NCBI GenBank assembly: GCA_035325705.1
Contig: DAOKZI010000020.1
Span: 18,018 to 82,017 of the forward strand
Direction: 5' to 3'
DNA from: Ga0077536 sp035325705
GTDB taxonomy: Bacteria > Pseudomonadota > Gammaproteobacteria > Ga0077536
Length of the DNA: 64,000 nt
Both the position numbers and the translations under genes were made by a program. Of this stretch, positions 36,572 to 45,754 are shown in pieces. The stretch's first letter is position 1. Each line of letters begins with the position of its first letter. The notes below the pieces were generated by a model, which saw only the letters and a list, made by a program, of their open reading frames with translations, was not told where the DNA came from and did not search any database.

Positions 36572-38077
36572 ATGCCGAGGATTCCTGCCACGATCGAGGC
36601 CGCGCTGTCGGGCAGCGAGCAGCCCGTCACCGAGACGCAGGTCGACGCGGTCACCGCATGGATCTGCGTCACGCCCGAAAAGCCGCGCTGGCGCGGCGTG
36701 CCGCACGCGCGCACGCTGGCGCTGCGCCACGCGCGGCAGCCGGGCGTCGCGGTCAGCGAAGCCTGGGCGACGGATCTGCCCAATCGCCGCTCCACGCGCG
36801 CGGTGCATCTGCCGCTCACCGCGGAGGCGAGCGTCTTCGAGCTGCTGACGGCGGCGCGCCGTGCGATCGAGCTCGCGCTCGAGCACAATCCGAAGGAGCT
36901 GCTCGTGAGCCTGCACGGCTGTCCGCCCGGCGAGGCCGCGGCGATCGCCGAGGCGCTCGCGAGCGCCGCGCTCGCGCGCCTCGTGCCCTTGCCCGTCGCC
37001 AAGCGCACGGCGCCGCCGGCAGCGACGCTCGCGCGGATCAGGGTCCACGGCAAGGGCGTGACGCTCGATGTCCCGCGGATCCGCGCCGAGGCCGAAGGCA
37101 CCGGCCTCGTGCGCCAGCTCGCGGCGCTGCCGCCGAACGAGCTCACGCCCGGGCGCTATCGCGAGCGCGTCGCGCAGCTCGCGGGCGAGCGCGACCTGCG
37201 CTACGAGTTCCACGATCTCGCGGCCCTGAAGCGGCGCGGCGCCGGCGCTTTCCTCGCCGTCGTACAGGGCAGCAGCACGGCCGACGCCGGCATCGTCCAT
37301 CTCGGCTACCGGCCCGCCGCGGCGCGACGGGGCATCCCGCGGATCGCGCTCGTGGGAAAAGGGATCTGCTACGACACCGGCGGCGTGAACCTGAAGCCGG
37401 CGCGACAGATGTTCGGCATGCATCAGGACATGACCGGCAGCGCGGTCGCGCTCGCGACGCTGTTGACGCTGCAGCGCTTGGCAGTCCCCTTCGCCGTCGA
37501 CTGCTGGCTCGCGCTGGCCGCGAATCACGTCGGCCCCGACGCCTATCAGCCGAACGACGTCGTCCACGCCGCCGACGGCACGAGCATCGAGGTCGTGCAC
37601 ACGGACGCCGAAGGCCGAATGGTGCTGGCCGACGCGCTGCTGCTCGCCACCGCCGGCAAGCCGACGCTGACCATCGACTATGCGACCCTGACCGGCACCT
37701 GCATCTACGCGCTCGGCAAGTCCTACAGCGGCGTGTTCACGAACCGTCCCGCATTGCTGAACCTGTTGACGGAGACGGGGCGGGCGAGCGGCGAACGCGT
37801 TTGGCCGTTTCCGTTCGACGCCGACTACGACAAGCTCCTCGAGAGCGCCGTCGCGGACATCAAGCAGTGCGCGCTCGACGGCGAAGCCGATCACATCCTC
37901 GCCGCGCGCTTCCTCGGCCGCTTCGTGCAGAACGGCGTCCCGTGGATCCACCTCGATCTCGCGAGCGCCAACCGCAAAGGCGGCCTCGCCCACGTCGCCA
38001 GCGACGAAACCGGCTTCGGCGTGCGCTACACCTGCCGCCTGCTGCTGGAGCAGAAAGTGCTCGAGCGGCTCGGATGA
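36572..38077 (+). CDS. M17-family leucyl aminopeptidase
   Basis: This 501-residue cytosolic metallopeptidase removes N-terminal residues from peptides. Metal-binding motifs are present as GKGICYDTGGVNLKP and HTDAEGRMVLADAL (most family members read NTDAEGRL). The C-terminal half is the catalytic domain, and the divergent N-terminal half is the M17 regulatory domain. It is divergent from aceE with 257 bases between the starts, which must hold both promoters. It is closer to the PepB/atypical PepA group than to E. coli PepA, judged from the altered motifs. Confidence 0.88.
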   Translation: MPRIPATIEAALSGSEQPVTETQVDAVTAWICVTPEKPRWRGVPHARTLALRHARQPGVAVSEAWATDLPNRRSTRAVHLPLTAEASVFELLTAARRAIELALEHNPKELLVSLHGCPPGEAAAIAEALASAALARLVPLPVAKRTAPPAATLARIRVHGKGVTLDVPRIRAEAEGTGLVRQLAALPPNELTPGRYRERVAQLAGERDLRYEFHDLAALKRRGAGAFLAVVQGSSTADAGIVHLGYRPAAARRGIPRIALVGKGICYDTGGVNLKPARQMFGMHQDMTGSAVALATLLTLQRLAVPFAVDCWLALAANHVGPDAYQPNDVVHAADGTSIEVVHTDAEGRMVLADALLLATAGKPTLTIDYATLTGTCIYALGKSYSGVFTNRPALLNLLTETGRASGERVWPFPFDADYDKLLESAVADIKQCALDGEADHILAARFLGRFVQNGVPWIHLDLASANRKGGLAHVASDETGFGVRYTCRLLLEQKVLERLG

Positions 38078-38524
38078 GGAGAGTTTAAAGCGAAGCGTCC
38101 CGTAGCCCGGGTGCAGCGTAGCGGAACCCGGGATCCGGCATGCCCGATACGCAAGGACTTTCGGCCATGCGCGGCGCGCACCGCGCCGGGTTTTCTCGAA
38201 TGCATGAAAGGACGGCGGGCGCGGATCCCGGCTTACGCGCTGCGCGCTCCACCCGGGCTACGACACCGCCGTCCACGTTTGATTGGGGGTGATGCGCGCG
38301 CCTCATCACCGTTGGGCTGATACGCCTGTGCCCGCTGCGCTCCTTTCGGGCTACGAGGCTCCCTTCTTGTAGCCCGGGTGCAGCGAAGCGTAACCCGGGA
38401 TTGGGCGCCGGTTCTGGCGCTCACGCCCGACGACCGCCAACCCCCGGATTCGCTGCGCTCATCCGGGCTACAAGAGCGACGCGTTCATCGAGCCGCTCTG
38501 TGTTCTCGGTGGCAATAGCAGCCT
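38078..38524. repeat. REP-like cluster (two inverted pairs)
   Basis: This 447-base space between the aminopeptidase and the lipoprotein gene, which converge here, holds a GTAGCCCGGGTGCAGCG pair at 38102-38262 around the 75-base core (orientation as at 30305). A second pair is at 38369-38472, and a decayed CACGGAG-type arm lies near 38497. No gene is seen. Confidence 0.85.
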
Positions 38525-39082
38525 TCAGTCCGGCTCCTTCGCGGAAGCGGGCACGGACGTCGAAGGACACGGCTCCGTCCGCTCGCAGCGCGAGCCGTTT
38601 TCGTAGACGAAGCGGATGAAGTCGCCGCCGGACATGTAGCGCTCGGCGAGGGAGCCGGCGGCGGGGCCGCGATCGATTTCCTTCAGGTAGCACTCGAGGG
38701 CTTCGGGTGGGCCGCTGCACGCGAAGTCGAGCGGGCGCACCTGGCCGGCGTTGGTGGCGAGCACGTAGCCGCCGTCGTAGCGCGCCCAGCTCTTCGCGAA
38801 ACGCTGATGGGCACAGTCGCAGGCGAGATAGCGATCGGCGAACTCGATCATCTTGCCGACGGTCATGCCCGGCATCGCCTCGTCCGCCTCGCGCGCGTTG
38901 ACGAGACGCGCGGTGAGGAGCTCGCGCGGCGTCAGCGAGGGATCGACCGCGGGCTGCGCCACGGCGGGCGTCTCCTTCTCGCGCTCGAGGAAATCGGGTT
39001 TGAGATCGGGCGCCTTGCAGCCCGCGACGGCGAGGCCGACGGCGAGCAGCGGCGCGAGGCGCAAAGGGGTGAATCCTGTCAT
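38525..39082 (-). CDS. predicted lipoprotein of unknown function
   Basis: The 185-residue protein has a signal ending in lipobox LAVAGC (Cys22). The mature part contains several cysteines (CDCAHQRF, FACSGPPEALEC, RCERTEPC) that could pair as disulfides. No family is recognised. It is the last gene of the eight-gene minus-strand run from 44594 and starts 24 bases after the HAD phosphatase stop. Confidence 0.75.
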   Translation of the reverse strand: MTGFTPLRLAPLLAVGLAVAGCKAPDLKPDFLEREKETPAVAQPAVDPSLTPRELLTARLVNAREADEAMPGMTVGKMIEFADRYLACDCAHQRFAKSWARYDGGYVLATNAGQVRPLDFACSGPPEALECYLKEIDRGPAAGSLAERYMSGGDFIRFVYENGSRCERTEPCPSTSVPASAKEPD

Positions 39083-39106
39083 CGGAACAATCCTGGCTGC
39101 TGTACT

Positions 39107-40048
39107 TCAGCGCGCATCGGGCGCGGGCCCCAGCTCGCGCTGGAACGCGTGTTTCTCGCGCTCGAACAGAATGCGCGCGACGATGATGTCGAGGATGGTG
39201 TGCACGCGCCGCTCGAGCGGCCGGCCGGCACGATAGTCCGCGGCGGCGAAATAGTCGATGCGGTTCGCGCGCGCGAGCTCGCGACAGACTTCGAGCGACT
39301 GCGGCTTGCCGGGATCGTGCACGGCGACGGCGAAGCCGCCGTTGTTCTTGGTCACCGTCATGCACGGCACGTCGGTGAGGCCGTCGCCGATGTAGAGCAT
39401 GTGCGCGAAGGGAATCGGCCGCGCGGCCTCGGGCATGTACTCGTTGATCGACTCGCGGGTCTCCTCGCGGCCCTTGTTGATCCGGAAGAGATACTGCGTC
39501 TTGCTCGTGTCGTTGATGACGATGGTCGGGAAGCAGGCGACTTCGTGATGGTTGAAGTAGTACTGCGAGGCATAGATGCGCTCGAAGTGTCGCTTGATGC
39601 TGATCCCTTCGAGGATCTCGCTCAGTCCCGCCGAGACGATGTAGTGCTTGACGCGCACCGCCCCGCCGGACGCCGTGTGCACGTAACGGTTCACGCGCTC
39701 GAACCAGCTCTCCACGCCCGGGAAGTAGCGAATGCCGCGCGCGAGCGAACGCAGCGACTTGCGGCTGACGTGCGCCTTGTTCGCTTCGATCTTCTCCACC
39801 AGGAGGCGCATATAGGCCAGGATCGCGTCGCCGCCGGTGCGGCGGACCTCGGCGTTGACCTCGTCCCAGAAGTCGGCGGCGGCGATGCCGAGCTGCGGCA
39901 GTACCGTGTACTCCTGCATCGGCTGCGGCGTCAGCGTGCCGTCGAAGTCGTAGATCAGCGCGAGCGTATTGCGCGCGAACAGGGGTTGCCCTTCGCGCGG
40001 CGCCCGCCGGCGTTTCGTCATGGAGTGCTGCGCGCGCGCCGCCGTCAT
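39107..40048 (-). CDS. HAD-superfamily phosphatase
   Basis: This 313-residue protein has HAD motif I as YDFDGTLTP, motif II near VSAGLSE, and motif III/IV as IGDGLTDVPC. These resemble phosphoserine-phosphatase-type HAD hydrolases, with a large helical cap between. ATG 40048 is 8 bases after the preceding stop; ATG 40021 is an alternative. The substrate is unknown. It is part of the coupled operon headed by the MmgE/PrpD gene. Confidence 0.82.
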   Translation of the reverse strand: MTAARAQHSMTKRRRAPREGQPLFARNTLALIYDFDGTLTPQPMQEYTVLPQLGIAAADFWDEVNAEVRRTGGDAILAYMRLLVEKIEANKAHVSRKSLRSLARGIRYFPGVESWFERVNRYVHTASGGAVRVKHYIVSAGLSEILEGISIKRHFERIYASQYYFNHHEVACFPTIVINDTSKTQYLFRINKGREETRESINEYMPEAARPIPFAHMLYIGDGLTDVPCMTVTKNNGGFAVAVHDPGKPQSLEVCRELARANRIDYFAAADYRAGRPLERRVHTILDIIVARILFEREKHAFQRELGPAPDAR

Positions 40049-40056
40049 CGCGATGC

Positions 40057-40560
40057 TCAGGGTTTCCCCTGGCCCAGATCGACGACGGCCTGCGCGAAGC
40101 GCCCTTCACTGCGGGCGGCGCTCAGCCGATCCAGGCGCTCGATCGCGAGCTCGGGCTTCTTCGCCTTCAGCACCGCATAGGCGTCGAGCACGGCGCTCAT
40201 CCCCGCCTCCGGATCGTCGCCTTGCTTGCGCGTGATGAGCTGGGACTCGAGGTTGCCGCCCATGTAGGCCGCATACAGCACGGCCTGCGCGTCCGGCGGA
40301 TAGTCCTTGTACATCCAGAACAGGAGATTGCTGTTCAACACCGTGTGCACGGCGCCGCCCTGCATGTAGCGCAGGAAGATCGGTGCGTCCTTGAGGTGCT
40401 CCAGCGGCGCGGCCTTGAAGCTGTGCCAGGCGGCGAGCGCCTCGGCTTCGCTGACGGCGGGCGGCGCGTCGGTCGCGGACTGCGCCGCGAGCGGCGGCGC
40501 CAGGATCGCGAACAGGATCAGCAAAGCGAGGAACACAGAACGGCGAGCTTGGAAGGACAT
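40057..40560 (-). CDS. secreted protein of unknown function
   Basis: The 167-residue protein starts at ATG 40560, with GAGG about 12 bases upstream. The N-terminal signal peptide (FLALLILFAILAPPLAAQS) ends near AAQS. The mature part is helical, rich in Ala and aromatic residues (NSNLLFWMYKDYPPDAQA), with a C-terminal ARSEGRFAQAVVDLGQGKP tail. No family is recognised. It lies 42 bases after a HAD phosphatase gene in the same operon. Confidence 0.75.
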   Translation of the reverse strand: MSFQARRSVFLALLILFAILAPPLAAQSATDAPPAVSEAEALAAWHSFKAAPLEHLKDAPIFLRYMQGGAVHTVLNSNLLFWMYKDYPPDAQAVLYAAYMGGNLESQLITRKQGDDPEAGMSAVLDAYAVLKAKKPELAIERLDRLSAARSEGRFAQAVVDLGQGKP

Positions 40561-40602
40561 TCGGACATTCACCTCGGTCAAAGGACCATGCGCAAGGCGG
40601 GA

Positions 40603-41274
40603 TCAGGCGTCGAGATTCAATAAATGCCGCACGCGGCGCGCGGCGTCCTGCATCGAGGGCAGGACTTCGCGCACCAGCGCCGCGAGCGCGGCGCTCGGCG
40701 GTTTCAGATCGGGCACCATCAGCGTCCACATGCCGGCGTCGACGGCGGCGCGTGCGCCGACTTCCGAATCCTCGATCGCGATGCACTGCGCGGCCGCCAC
40801 GCCCAGCGCCGCCGCGGCGCGCAGGAAGATGTCCGGGGCCGGCTTGCCGGCCGTCACCTGATCGCCCGTGATGCAGACCGGGAGATACTCGATGAGGCCG
40901 GCGGCGGCGAGCGCGGCCTGCGCATGGCCGCTGCGCGTGGAGGTCGCGACCGCCATCGGCACGCCGCGCGCGCACAGCGCCGCGAGCAGTTCCTGGACGC
41001 CGGACTTGCTGCGTATGCCGTGCGTCCCGACGTCCTCGCGATAGAGCTGCTCGAAGCAGCGTCGATACTCGCCCAGCGGAAAATCGGCGCCGAAGGCCGC
41101 GAGCAGCGCGGCCTCGAGCTGCGCGCCGGGCAAGCCCAGCAGATCGGCGTACAGCTCGTCGCTGAGCGTGCGGCCGAAGGGAAGCGCGGCCTGCTGGGCG
41201 GCGCGGCGGATGATCGGCTCGGAGTCGATCAGCACGCCGTCCATGTCGAAGACCACTGCGCGCAGCATCGTCAT
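40603..41274 (-). CDS. HAD hydrolase of the beta-phosphoglucomutase/phosphoglycolate phosphatase type
   Basis: This 223-residue HAD IA protein has nucleophile motif VFDMDGVLIDSEP, motif II AVATST, Lys in GKPAPDIF and acidic motif IAIEDSEVGARAA. Likely roles are sugar-phosphate dephosphorylation or metabolite repair. ATG 41274 overlaps the LOG-family stop by four bases, so translation is coupled. Confidence 0.88.
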   Translation of the reverse strand: MTMLRAVVFDMDGVLIDSEPIIRRAAQQAALPFGRTLSDELYADLLGLPGAQLEAALLAAFGADFPLGEYRRCFEQLYREDVGTHGIRSKSGVQELLAALCARGVPMAVATSTRSGHAQAALAAAGLIEYLPVCITGDQVTAGKPAPDIFLRAAAALGVAAAQCIAIEDSEVGARAAVDAGMWTLMVPDLKPPSAALAALVREVLPSMQDAARRVRHLLNLDA

Positions 41275-41855
41275 ACGCTCCCGTGGGCCGCGCGATCCTG
41301 CACGGCGCAGGCGCCGAGCAGCGCCTCGAGCATGCGCGCCGGCTGCGCGTGGATGATGAGCCGATCGAGCTCGATCGGATCGAGGAAGCCCTCGGTGACG
41401 CTATGCTCCAGCGCCGCGAGCCAGGGTTGGAAATAGCCGTCGACGTCGAGCAGCGCGATCGGCTTGTCCATCTGGCGGAGCTGTCGCCAGGCCATCACCT
41501 CGAGCAGCTCGTCGAAAGTGCCGATGCCGCCCGGCAGGGCGACGAACGCGTCCGCGATCGCCATGATCCTCGATTTGCGCTCGAAGAGATCGGAGGTCGT
41601 GTAGAGGCTCTGCAGTCCCGGATGCAGCAGCTCGCGCGTGTTCAGGAAATGCGGAATGACGCCGGTCACGTGCCCGCCGTGATCGAGGCAGGCCTGGGCG
41701 ACGACGCCCATCAGCCCCACGCGTCCGCCGCCGTAGACCAGCCCGCAGCCTTCGCGGGCGAACAGCGCGCCGAGCTCGCGGGCGAGTTCGACGTAGCGCT
41801 CGCGCACGCCGAAGCGCGCGCCGCAGAAGACCGCGATCTTGCGCATCGCCGTCAT
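41271..41855 (-). CDS. LOG-family (TIGR00730) protein, putative cytokinin riboside 5'-monophosphate phosphoribohydrolase
   Basis: The 194-residue protein has the LOG motif PGGIGTFDEL and the Rossmann start FCGARFG with YGGGRVGLMG. The family cleaves the N-glycosidic bond of nucleoside 5'-monophosphates. ATG 41855 overlaps the upstream stop (ATGA), and its own stop overlaps the HAD gene. Confidence 0.9.
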   Translation of the reverse strand: MTAMRKIAVFCGARFGVRERYVELARELGALFAREGCGLVYGGGRVGLMGVVAQACLDHGGHVTGVIPHFLNTRELLHPGLQSLYTTSDLFERKSRIMAIADAFVALPGGIGTFDELLEVMAWRQLRQMDKPIALLDVDGYFQPWLAALEHSVTEGFLDPIELDRLIIHAQPARMLEALLGACAVQDRAAHGSV

Positions 41856-42448
41856 TCGCCCGCGACCCACATCAATTCACCGCTGAGCACGGCCCAGGTC
41901 GTGTTGACGCGCGCGAGCCGGATCAGGCGCCCCGTGCCGCAGGTCGGTCCGCACGCGAACTCGACGTAGACCAGCGCATTCGCCTGCGCATCGTCGAGCG
42001 CGACTCGCGAGACGCTCAGCAGTCCCGGCGCGTGCGGAAAGCGCTTGTGGAAACGCTCCCAGCTCGCGGCCGGATCGTCGCCGGCGAAAAGCTTCGCGCG
42101 CAGCGCCTCGTCGACGAGCTCGACCTTGGCCTTCAGCGTGAACTTCGCTTCGAGCGTCGCTGTCTCGCGGTTCAGGCTGGTCCAGAAATAGAGCAGCGCC
42201 GGCGTCGTTTCCAGCTTGGTCGCGAGCGCCTGCAGATCGGCGCCGGGCGGCACGACCGTTTCGGGCTTGCCCGTCGTCCTGGCCGAAATCGCGATCGTCT
42301 TCGTGTCCGGCGGCAGGCCGTGGCCGATCACGGCCGACAGCACCGCGTACTCCTCGGCGGTCGGCGTCAGCGCGTGCGCGTAGAGCCCCCAGCCGCAGCA
42401 GATCGAGACGAGGATGTAGCGCCATACGGCACGCGCCGCCGGCCTCAC
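41852..42448 (-). CDS. secreted protein of unknown function
   Basis: This 198-residue protein starts with GTG 42448 inside the membrane-protein stop (GTGA). An N-terminal hydrophobic segment (YILVSICCGWGLYAHA) looks like a signal peptide. The mature part has YAVLSAVIGHGLPPDTKTI and FACGPTCGTGRLIRL, where two Cys may form a disulfide. No family is recognised. It sits in the tightly overlapping operon. Confidence 0.75.
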   Translation of the reverse strand: MRPAARAVWRYILVSICCGWGLYAHALTPTAEEYAVLSAVIGHGLPPDTKTIAISARTTGKPETVVPPGADLQALATKLETTPALLYFWTSLNRETATLEAKFTLKAKVELVDEALRAKLFAGDDPAASWERFHKRFPHAPGLLSVSRVALDDAQANALVYVEFACGPTCGTGRLIRLARVNTTWAVLSGELMWVAGE

Positions 42449-43182
42449 GTGATGAGGCTCGGCTGCGCGTTCGGTGCCGCGCCGGCGGCGGCCGGGAAAA
42501 AGCGGCGATAGGCAAGGGCGAGCGCGATCGAAGACACCGGCAGCACCCAGATCAAACCGACGATCACGAGCCCGCCGAGGGCGAGCAGCAGGCCCAGCGC
42601 GAGCAATAGCCCGGCGCAGCGGAACCAGCGCGGATGGGCGGCGGCGAGCGAGGTCTTCATGGCCGCGACCGCGCCGAGCCGGCGATCGACGAGCAGCGGC
42701 AGCGCGAACATCAGCGCGACCGATAGATAAAAGCCCGGCAGGATCAGCAGCGCGAAGCCGAGGGCCGTCGCGAGCGTCAGCAGCGCGCCGAGCAGGATTG
42801 CTTCGCCGAGCCGCACGCCGTGCGTCCACGCGTCGGCGGCCCTGATCGGCAGGCCGTCGACCCGGCGCAGCGCGAGCACCATCACGCCGGCGAGAAAGGG
42901 ATAGATCGCGGCGGCGAGCAGCACCTGCCACAGCAGTCCCGCGAACGGCGTCGTCCCCACCAGCGCATCGAGGCCGAACGCGCTCACGACGATCGCCTGC
43001 GCGAGCCACAGCACGCCGAACAGCGCGGCATAGAGCGCGAGAAAAGAGGCCTTGCAGCCCGCCGACAGGCGCCAGGCCTCGGCGAGGACCTCGCCGATCG
43101 CGAAGTCGCCGGTGCCGGGGACGATCGCCGGCGACGGCGCGGGCCCGGACGGCGGCGGGGCATAGGGATTCGGCGTATTCAT
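42445..43182 (-). CDS. integral membrane protein (BPSS1780/YciC-like)
   Basis: The 245-residue protein has a proline-rich N-terminus (NTPNPYAPPPSGPAPSP) and about six hydrophobic segments between residues 45 and 230. The layout resembles the uncharacterised BPSS1780-type membrane family. No catalytic residues are apparent. ATG 43182 overlaps the MmgE/PrpD stop by four bases. Confidence 0.78.
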   Translation of the reverse strand: MNTPNPYAPPPSGPAPSPAIVPGTGDFAIGEVLAEAWRLSAGCKASFLALYAALFGVLWLAQAIVVSAFGLDALVGTTPFAGLLWQVLLAAAIYPFLAGVMVLALRRVDGLPIRAADAWTHGVRLGEAILLGALLTLATALGFALLILPGFYLSVALMFALPLLVDRRLGAVAAMKTSLAAAHPRWFRCAGLLLALGLLLALGGLVIVGLIWVLPVSSIALALAYRRFFPAAAGAAPNAQPSLIT

Positions 43183-44594
43183 CGGCGTCCTTCCTCCGCG
43201 CGGACGAGCGCGGCGAATGCGTGCAGATCGGGCGCGCGATCGAGCGCCATCACGGCGTCGTACAGCCGCGTCGCGCGCGCGGCGGACACCGCCCGCGTCG
43301 CGTTGTCGCGATACTTGGCGAGGATTTTGGCCGGCGCGAGCGGATTGCCGGCGGCGCCGCGGTTCACCTGCTCGCGATGCGCGAGGCGGCGTCCGTCGCG
43401 CAGCCGGATCTCGAGCGCGCCGCTGTAGCTCTGCGGATAGGCCGAGTCCGGATCCGGCCGGTAGCGCACGCGCGCGGCGAGGGCGCGGATCGCGGGATCG
43501 CTCAGTGCGGCCTCGTCGAGCTCGGCGAGGCCGAAGCGGCCGCGCATGAGTGCGGCGGCGACGGCGTAGTAGAGGCTGAACTGCGCGTCGTAGGCATTGC
43601 GCGGGCCGCGCTTGGCGTCCTGCGGCTCGCAGACGATCGCGATTTCGTCGGGATGGATCGGGGCCTCGATCTGCGCGATCGCGGCGGCGTCGAAACCCGC
43701 GGCAAAGCAGGCGTCCGCGCGCAGCGCGAGCGCGCAGTCGATGAACGCATGCAGGAAATGACAGGCCGGAAAGGGCTTAAACGCATTGTCGAAGACGGCC
43801 CAGCGCGTGCCGAGCTCGGCGAGGATCTCGTCGCGATCGATCGCGACGTCCGCGCCGAGCAGCATGCGATAGAGCCCGAAGCGGCCTTCGAAGGGCAGGC
43901 TCGGACCGAGGAAGCCGGCGCGCGCGAGGCTCGCCGCGGTATGGCCCGAGACCGCCGCCCAGCCCGGGTGCAGGCGCTTGGTCCAGGCGCCGTCGGCGAG
44001 GAACTCGAGATTGCCGCTCGCCATGCTGAGCGTGATGCCGAGGGCGTGGGCGATCTGCGGCGCATCGGCGCCGAGCAGGCGGCCGGCCGCCGCCGCGCAG
44101 CCGAAGGCGCCGACCACGCCGGTCGGATGCCAGCCGCGTTTCTGCAGCGTGCCGCGCGCGACGCGCCCGATGCGCGCATCGAGCTCGAGGGCGAGCACGT
44201 AGGCGGCGAGCGCCTCGCGTCCCGCCGTCCCTCGCGCATGGCCGACGCCGAGCACCAGCGGCAGCGCGCTCGCCGAGCAGTGGCAGACGCTGTCGCCGTG
44301 CGTGTCGTCGAAATCGAGACCGTGCACGAGCACGCCGTTCAGCAGCATCGCGTCGCGCAGGTTCAGGCGCTCGGCGCGCCCGAGCAGCGGACTGTCGCCG
44401 GGCTCGCCGATCGCGGACAGCCCGCGGGCCGTCGTGTCGGCGAAGTCGTAAGTGCTGGCGGCGAGCCCGATGCCGACGGCGTCGAGCACGTTCAGCTTCG
44501 CGCGCTCGAGCACCTCGACCGGCACGGCCGCGGCGTCCAGCCCGGCGGCGAACGCGGCGAGCTCGCGCGCGAGCGGCGTCCCGCTGTCGCTCAT
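43179..44594 (-). CDS. MmgE/PrpD family protein
   Basis: This 471-residue protein has family segments LNVLDAVGIGLAAS, LDFDDTHGDSVCHCSAS, GWHPTGVVGAFGCAAAAGRL and RLHPGWAAVSGHTAASLAR. Relatives include 2-methylcitrate dehydratase and cis-aconitate decarboxylase, so the substrate is likely a tricarboxylate or similar acid. It is the first gene of an eight-gene run to 38525. No prpB, prpC or acn gene is nearby, which argues against a plain methylcitrate cycle role. A truncated relative lies at 59501. Confidence 0.88.
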   Translation of the reverse strand: MSDSGTPLARELAAFAAGLDAAAVPVEVLERAKLNVLDAVGIGLAASTYDFADTTARGLSAIGEPGDSPLLGRAERLNLRDAMLLNGVLVHGLDFDDTHGDSVCHCSASALPLVLGVGHARGTAGREALAAYVLALELDARIGRVARGTLQKRGWHPTGVVGAFGCAAAAGRLLGADAPQIAHALGITLSMASGNLEFLADGAWTKRLHPGWAAVSGHTAASLARAGFLGPSLPFEGRFGLYRMLLGADVAIDRDEILAELGTRWAVFDNAFKPFPACHFLHAFIDCALALRADACFAAGFDAAAIAQIEAPIHPDEIAIVCEPQDAKRGPRNAYDAQFSLYYAVAAALMRGRFGLAELDEAALSDPAIRALAARVRYRPDPDSAYPQSYSGALEIRLRDGRRLAHREQVNRGAAGNPLAPAKILAKYRDNATRAVSAARATRLYDAVMALDRAPDLHAFAALVRAEEGRR

Positions 44595-44887
44595 GCGAAG
44601 GATCGCGGCGCGGGGCGGCGCGAGGCGTGGGGTGCTGACATCGACGAGAGATCTCCGGGGGCCGGCAGCGCTACTGCGCGCGGTGTCGGAACTTCAGTAG
44701 AATCCGCGCGCGCTGCCATTACACGAGCCGACCCGGTCAGCGTCAAGGTCGGTGCGCGTGCGCCTCGCGTCACGCGTAAAGCGGCCCGGAGGACCGCGGC
44801 CCCTAGGAACGACGACAGGCATTCGGAAAGGCGGTCGAGCGCGCTGCGGCGGCACCAGGAGGGGCCGGCAGCGCGTCGCCGCGGAAC
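44595..44887. promoter_or_regulatory. divergent promoter region (MmgE/PrpD operon and hydratase-like gene)
   Basis: The two genes diverge across 293 bases. TAGAAT at 44698-44703 could be a -10 box for the plus-strand gene, but no good -35 is seen. I see no repeats or gene here. Confidence 0.4.
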
Positions 44888-45754
44888 ATGACGCGCACGC
44901 GACGACTGCTGCCACGCTGGCTGCTCCCGCTCCACTGTCTAGTCCTCGCGCTGGCGACGCCCGGCGCCTGGGGCTGGAGCACGGTCGAGAACTGGGCGGA
45001 CGTGCTGATTCTGCAGATGAAGGAGCAGCAGCCGCTGCCGGCGCTGTCCGCGTACGGCGCGAGCCTGAGCCTGCCCGACGCCTACGAAGTGCAACGCCTG
45101 CTGGTGCGTGAATTGAGCAAGCAGTCGCCCGTCGTCGGCTTCAAGGCCGAGCTCACCACGCCGCTCGCGCGCGTGAAGATGCACGGTGACGGCGCGGTGA
45201 CGAGCGCGATCCTGAAGCGCGATCTGCTCGCGCCCGGCGCCGAGATCGGGCCGGCCGGGCCCGGCGAGTACAGCATTTCCCCCGCGATCGGCTTCATCCT
45301 CAAGCAGCGCATCGACAAGCCGGTCATCGACGCCGCCGCCTTGCCGGCGCTCGTCGACAAGGCGGTGCCGGTCGTGATGGTGCTCGATCGGCGCTTCGAG
45401 AATCGCGCGGCCGTGCGTGCGCCCGATCTCGTCGCGGCCAACGGCGCGCACACGCACCTGATCGTCGGCAAGCCGTTTCCGCGCCCCGAGCCGACGATCG
45501 TCGACGCGCAGTTCATCGAGGTGCTGCACGAGGGCAATGTGATCGATCGCGCGAAAGCGACGAACGTGCTGGGCAGCCAGGCCTACGCGCTGCAGTGGAT
45601 CATCAACGAGCTGGCGCGCCGCGGCCTCGCGATCCTGCCGGGTCAACTGCTGGTGACCGGCCCGCTCGCCGAGCCGATGCCGATCTCGCCCGGCACCTAC
45701 ACCGTAGATTTCTGGGAGCACGAGCGCATCCCGCTCACTTTGACGAAGCCTTGA
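44888..45754 (+). CDS. secreted 2-keto-4-pentenoate hydratase/FAH-fold protein
   Basis: The 288-residue protein has an N-terminal signal peptide (LPLHCLVLALATPGAWG) followed by a hydratase fold: VVGFKAELT, SISPAIGFIL, VVMVLDRRFEN and a C-terminal GPLAEPMPISPGTYTVDFW. In cytosolic MhpD-type enzymes the metal site reads EPEIAF; here the two Glu are Ser and Ala, so normal metal binding may be lost. A secreted member of this fold is unusual. The catalytic role is therefore uncertain. Confidence 0.8.
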   Translation: MTRTRRLLPRWLLPLHCLVLALATPGAWGWSTVENWADVLILQMKEQQPLPALSAYGASLSLPDAYEVQRLLVRELSKQSPVVGFKAELTTPLARVKMHGDGAVTSAILKRDLLAPGAEIGPAGPGEYSISPAIGFILKQRIDKPVIDAAALPALVDKAVPVVMVLDRRFENRAAVRAPDLVAANGAHTHLIVGKPFPRPEPTIVDAQFIEVLHEGNVIDRAKATNVLGSQAYALQWIINELARRGLAILPGQLLVTGPLAEPMPISPGTYTVDFWEHERIPLTLTKP

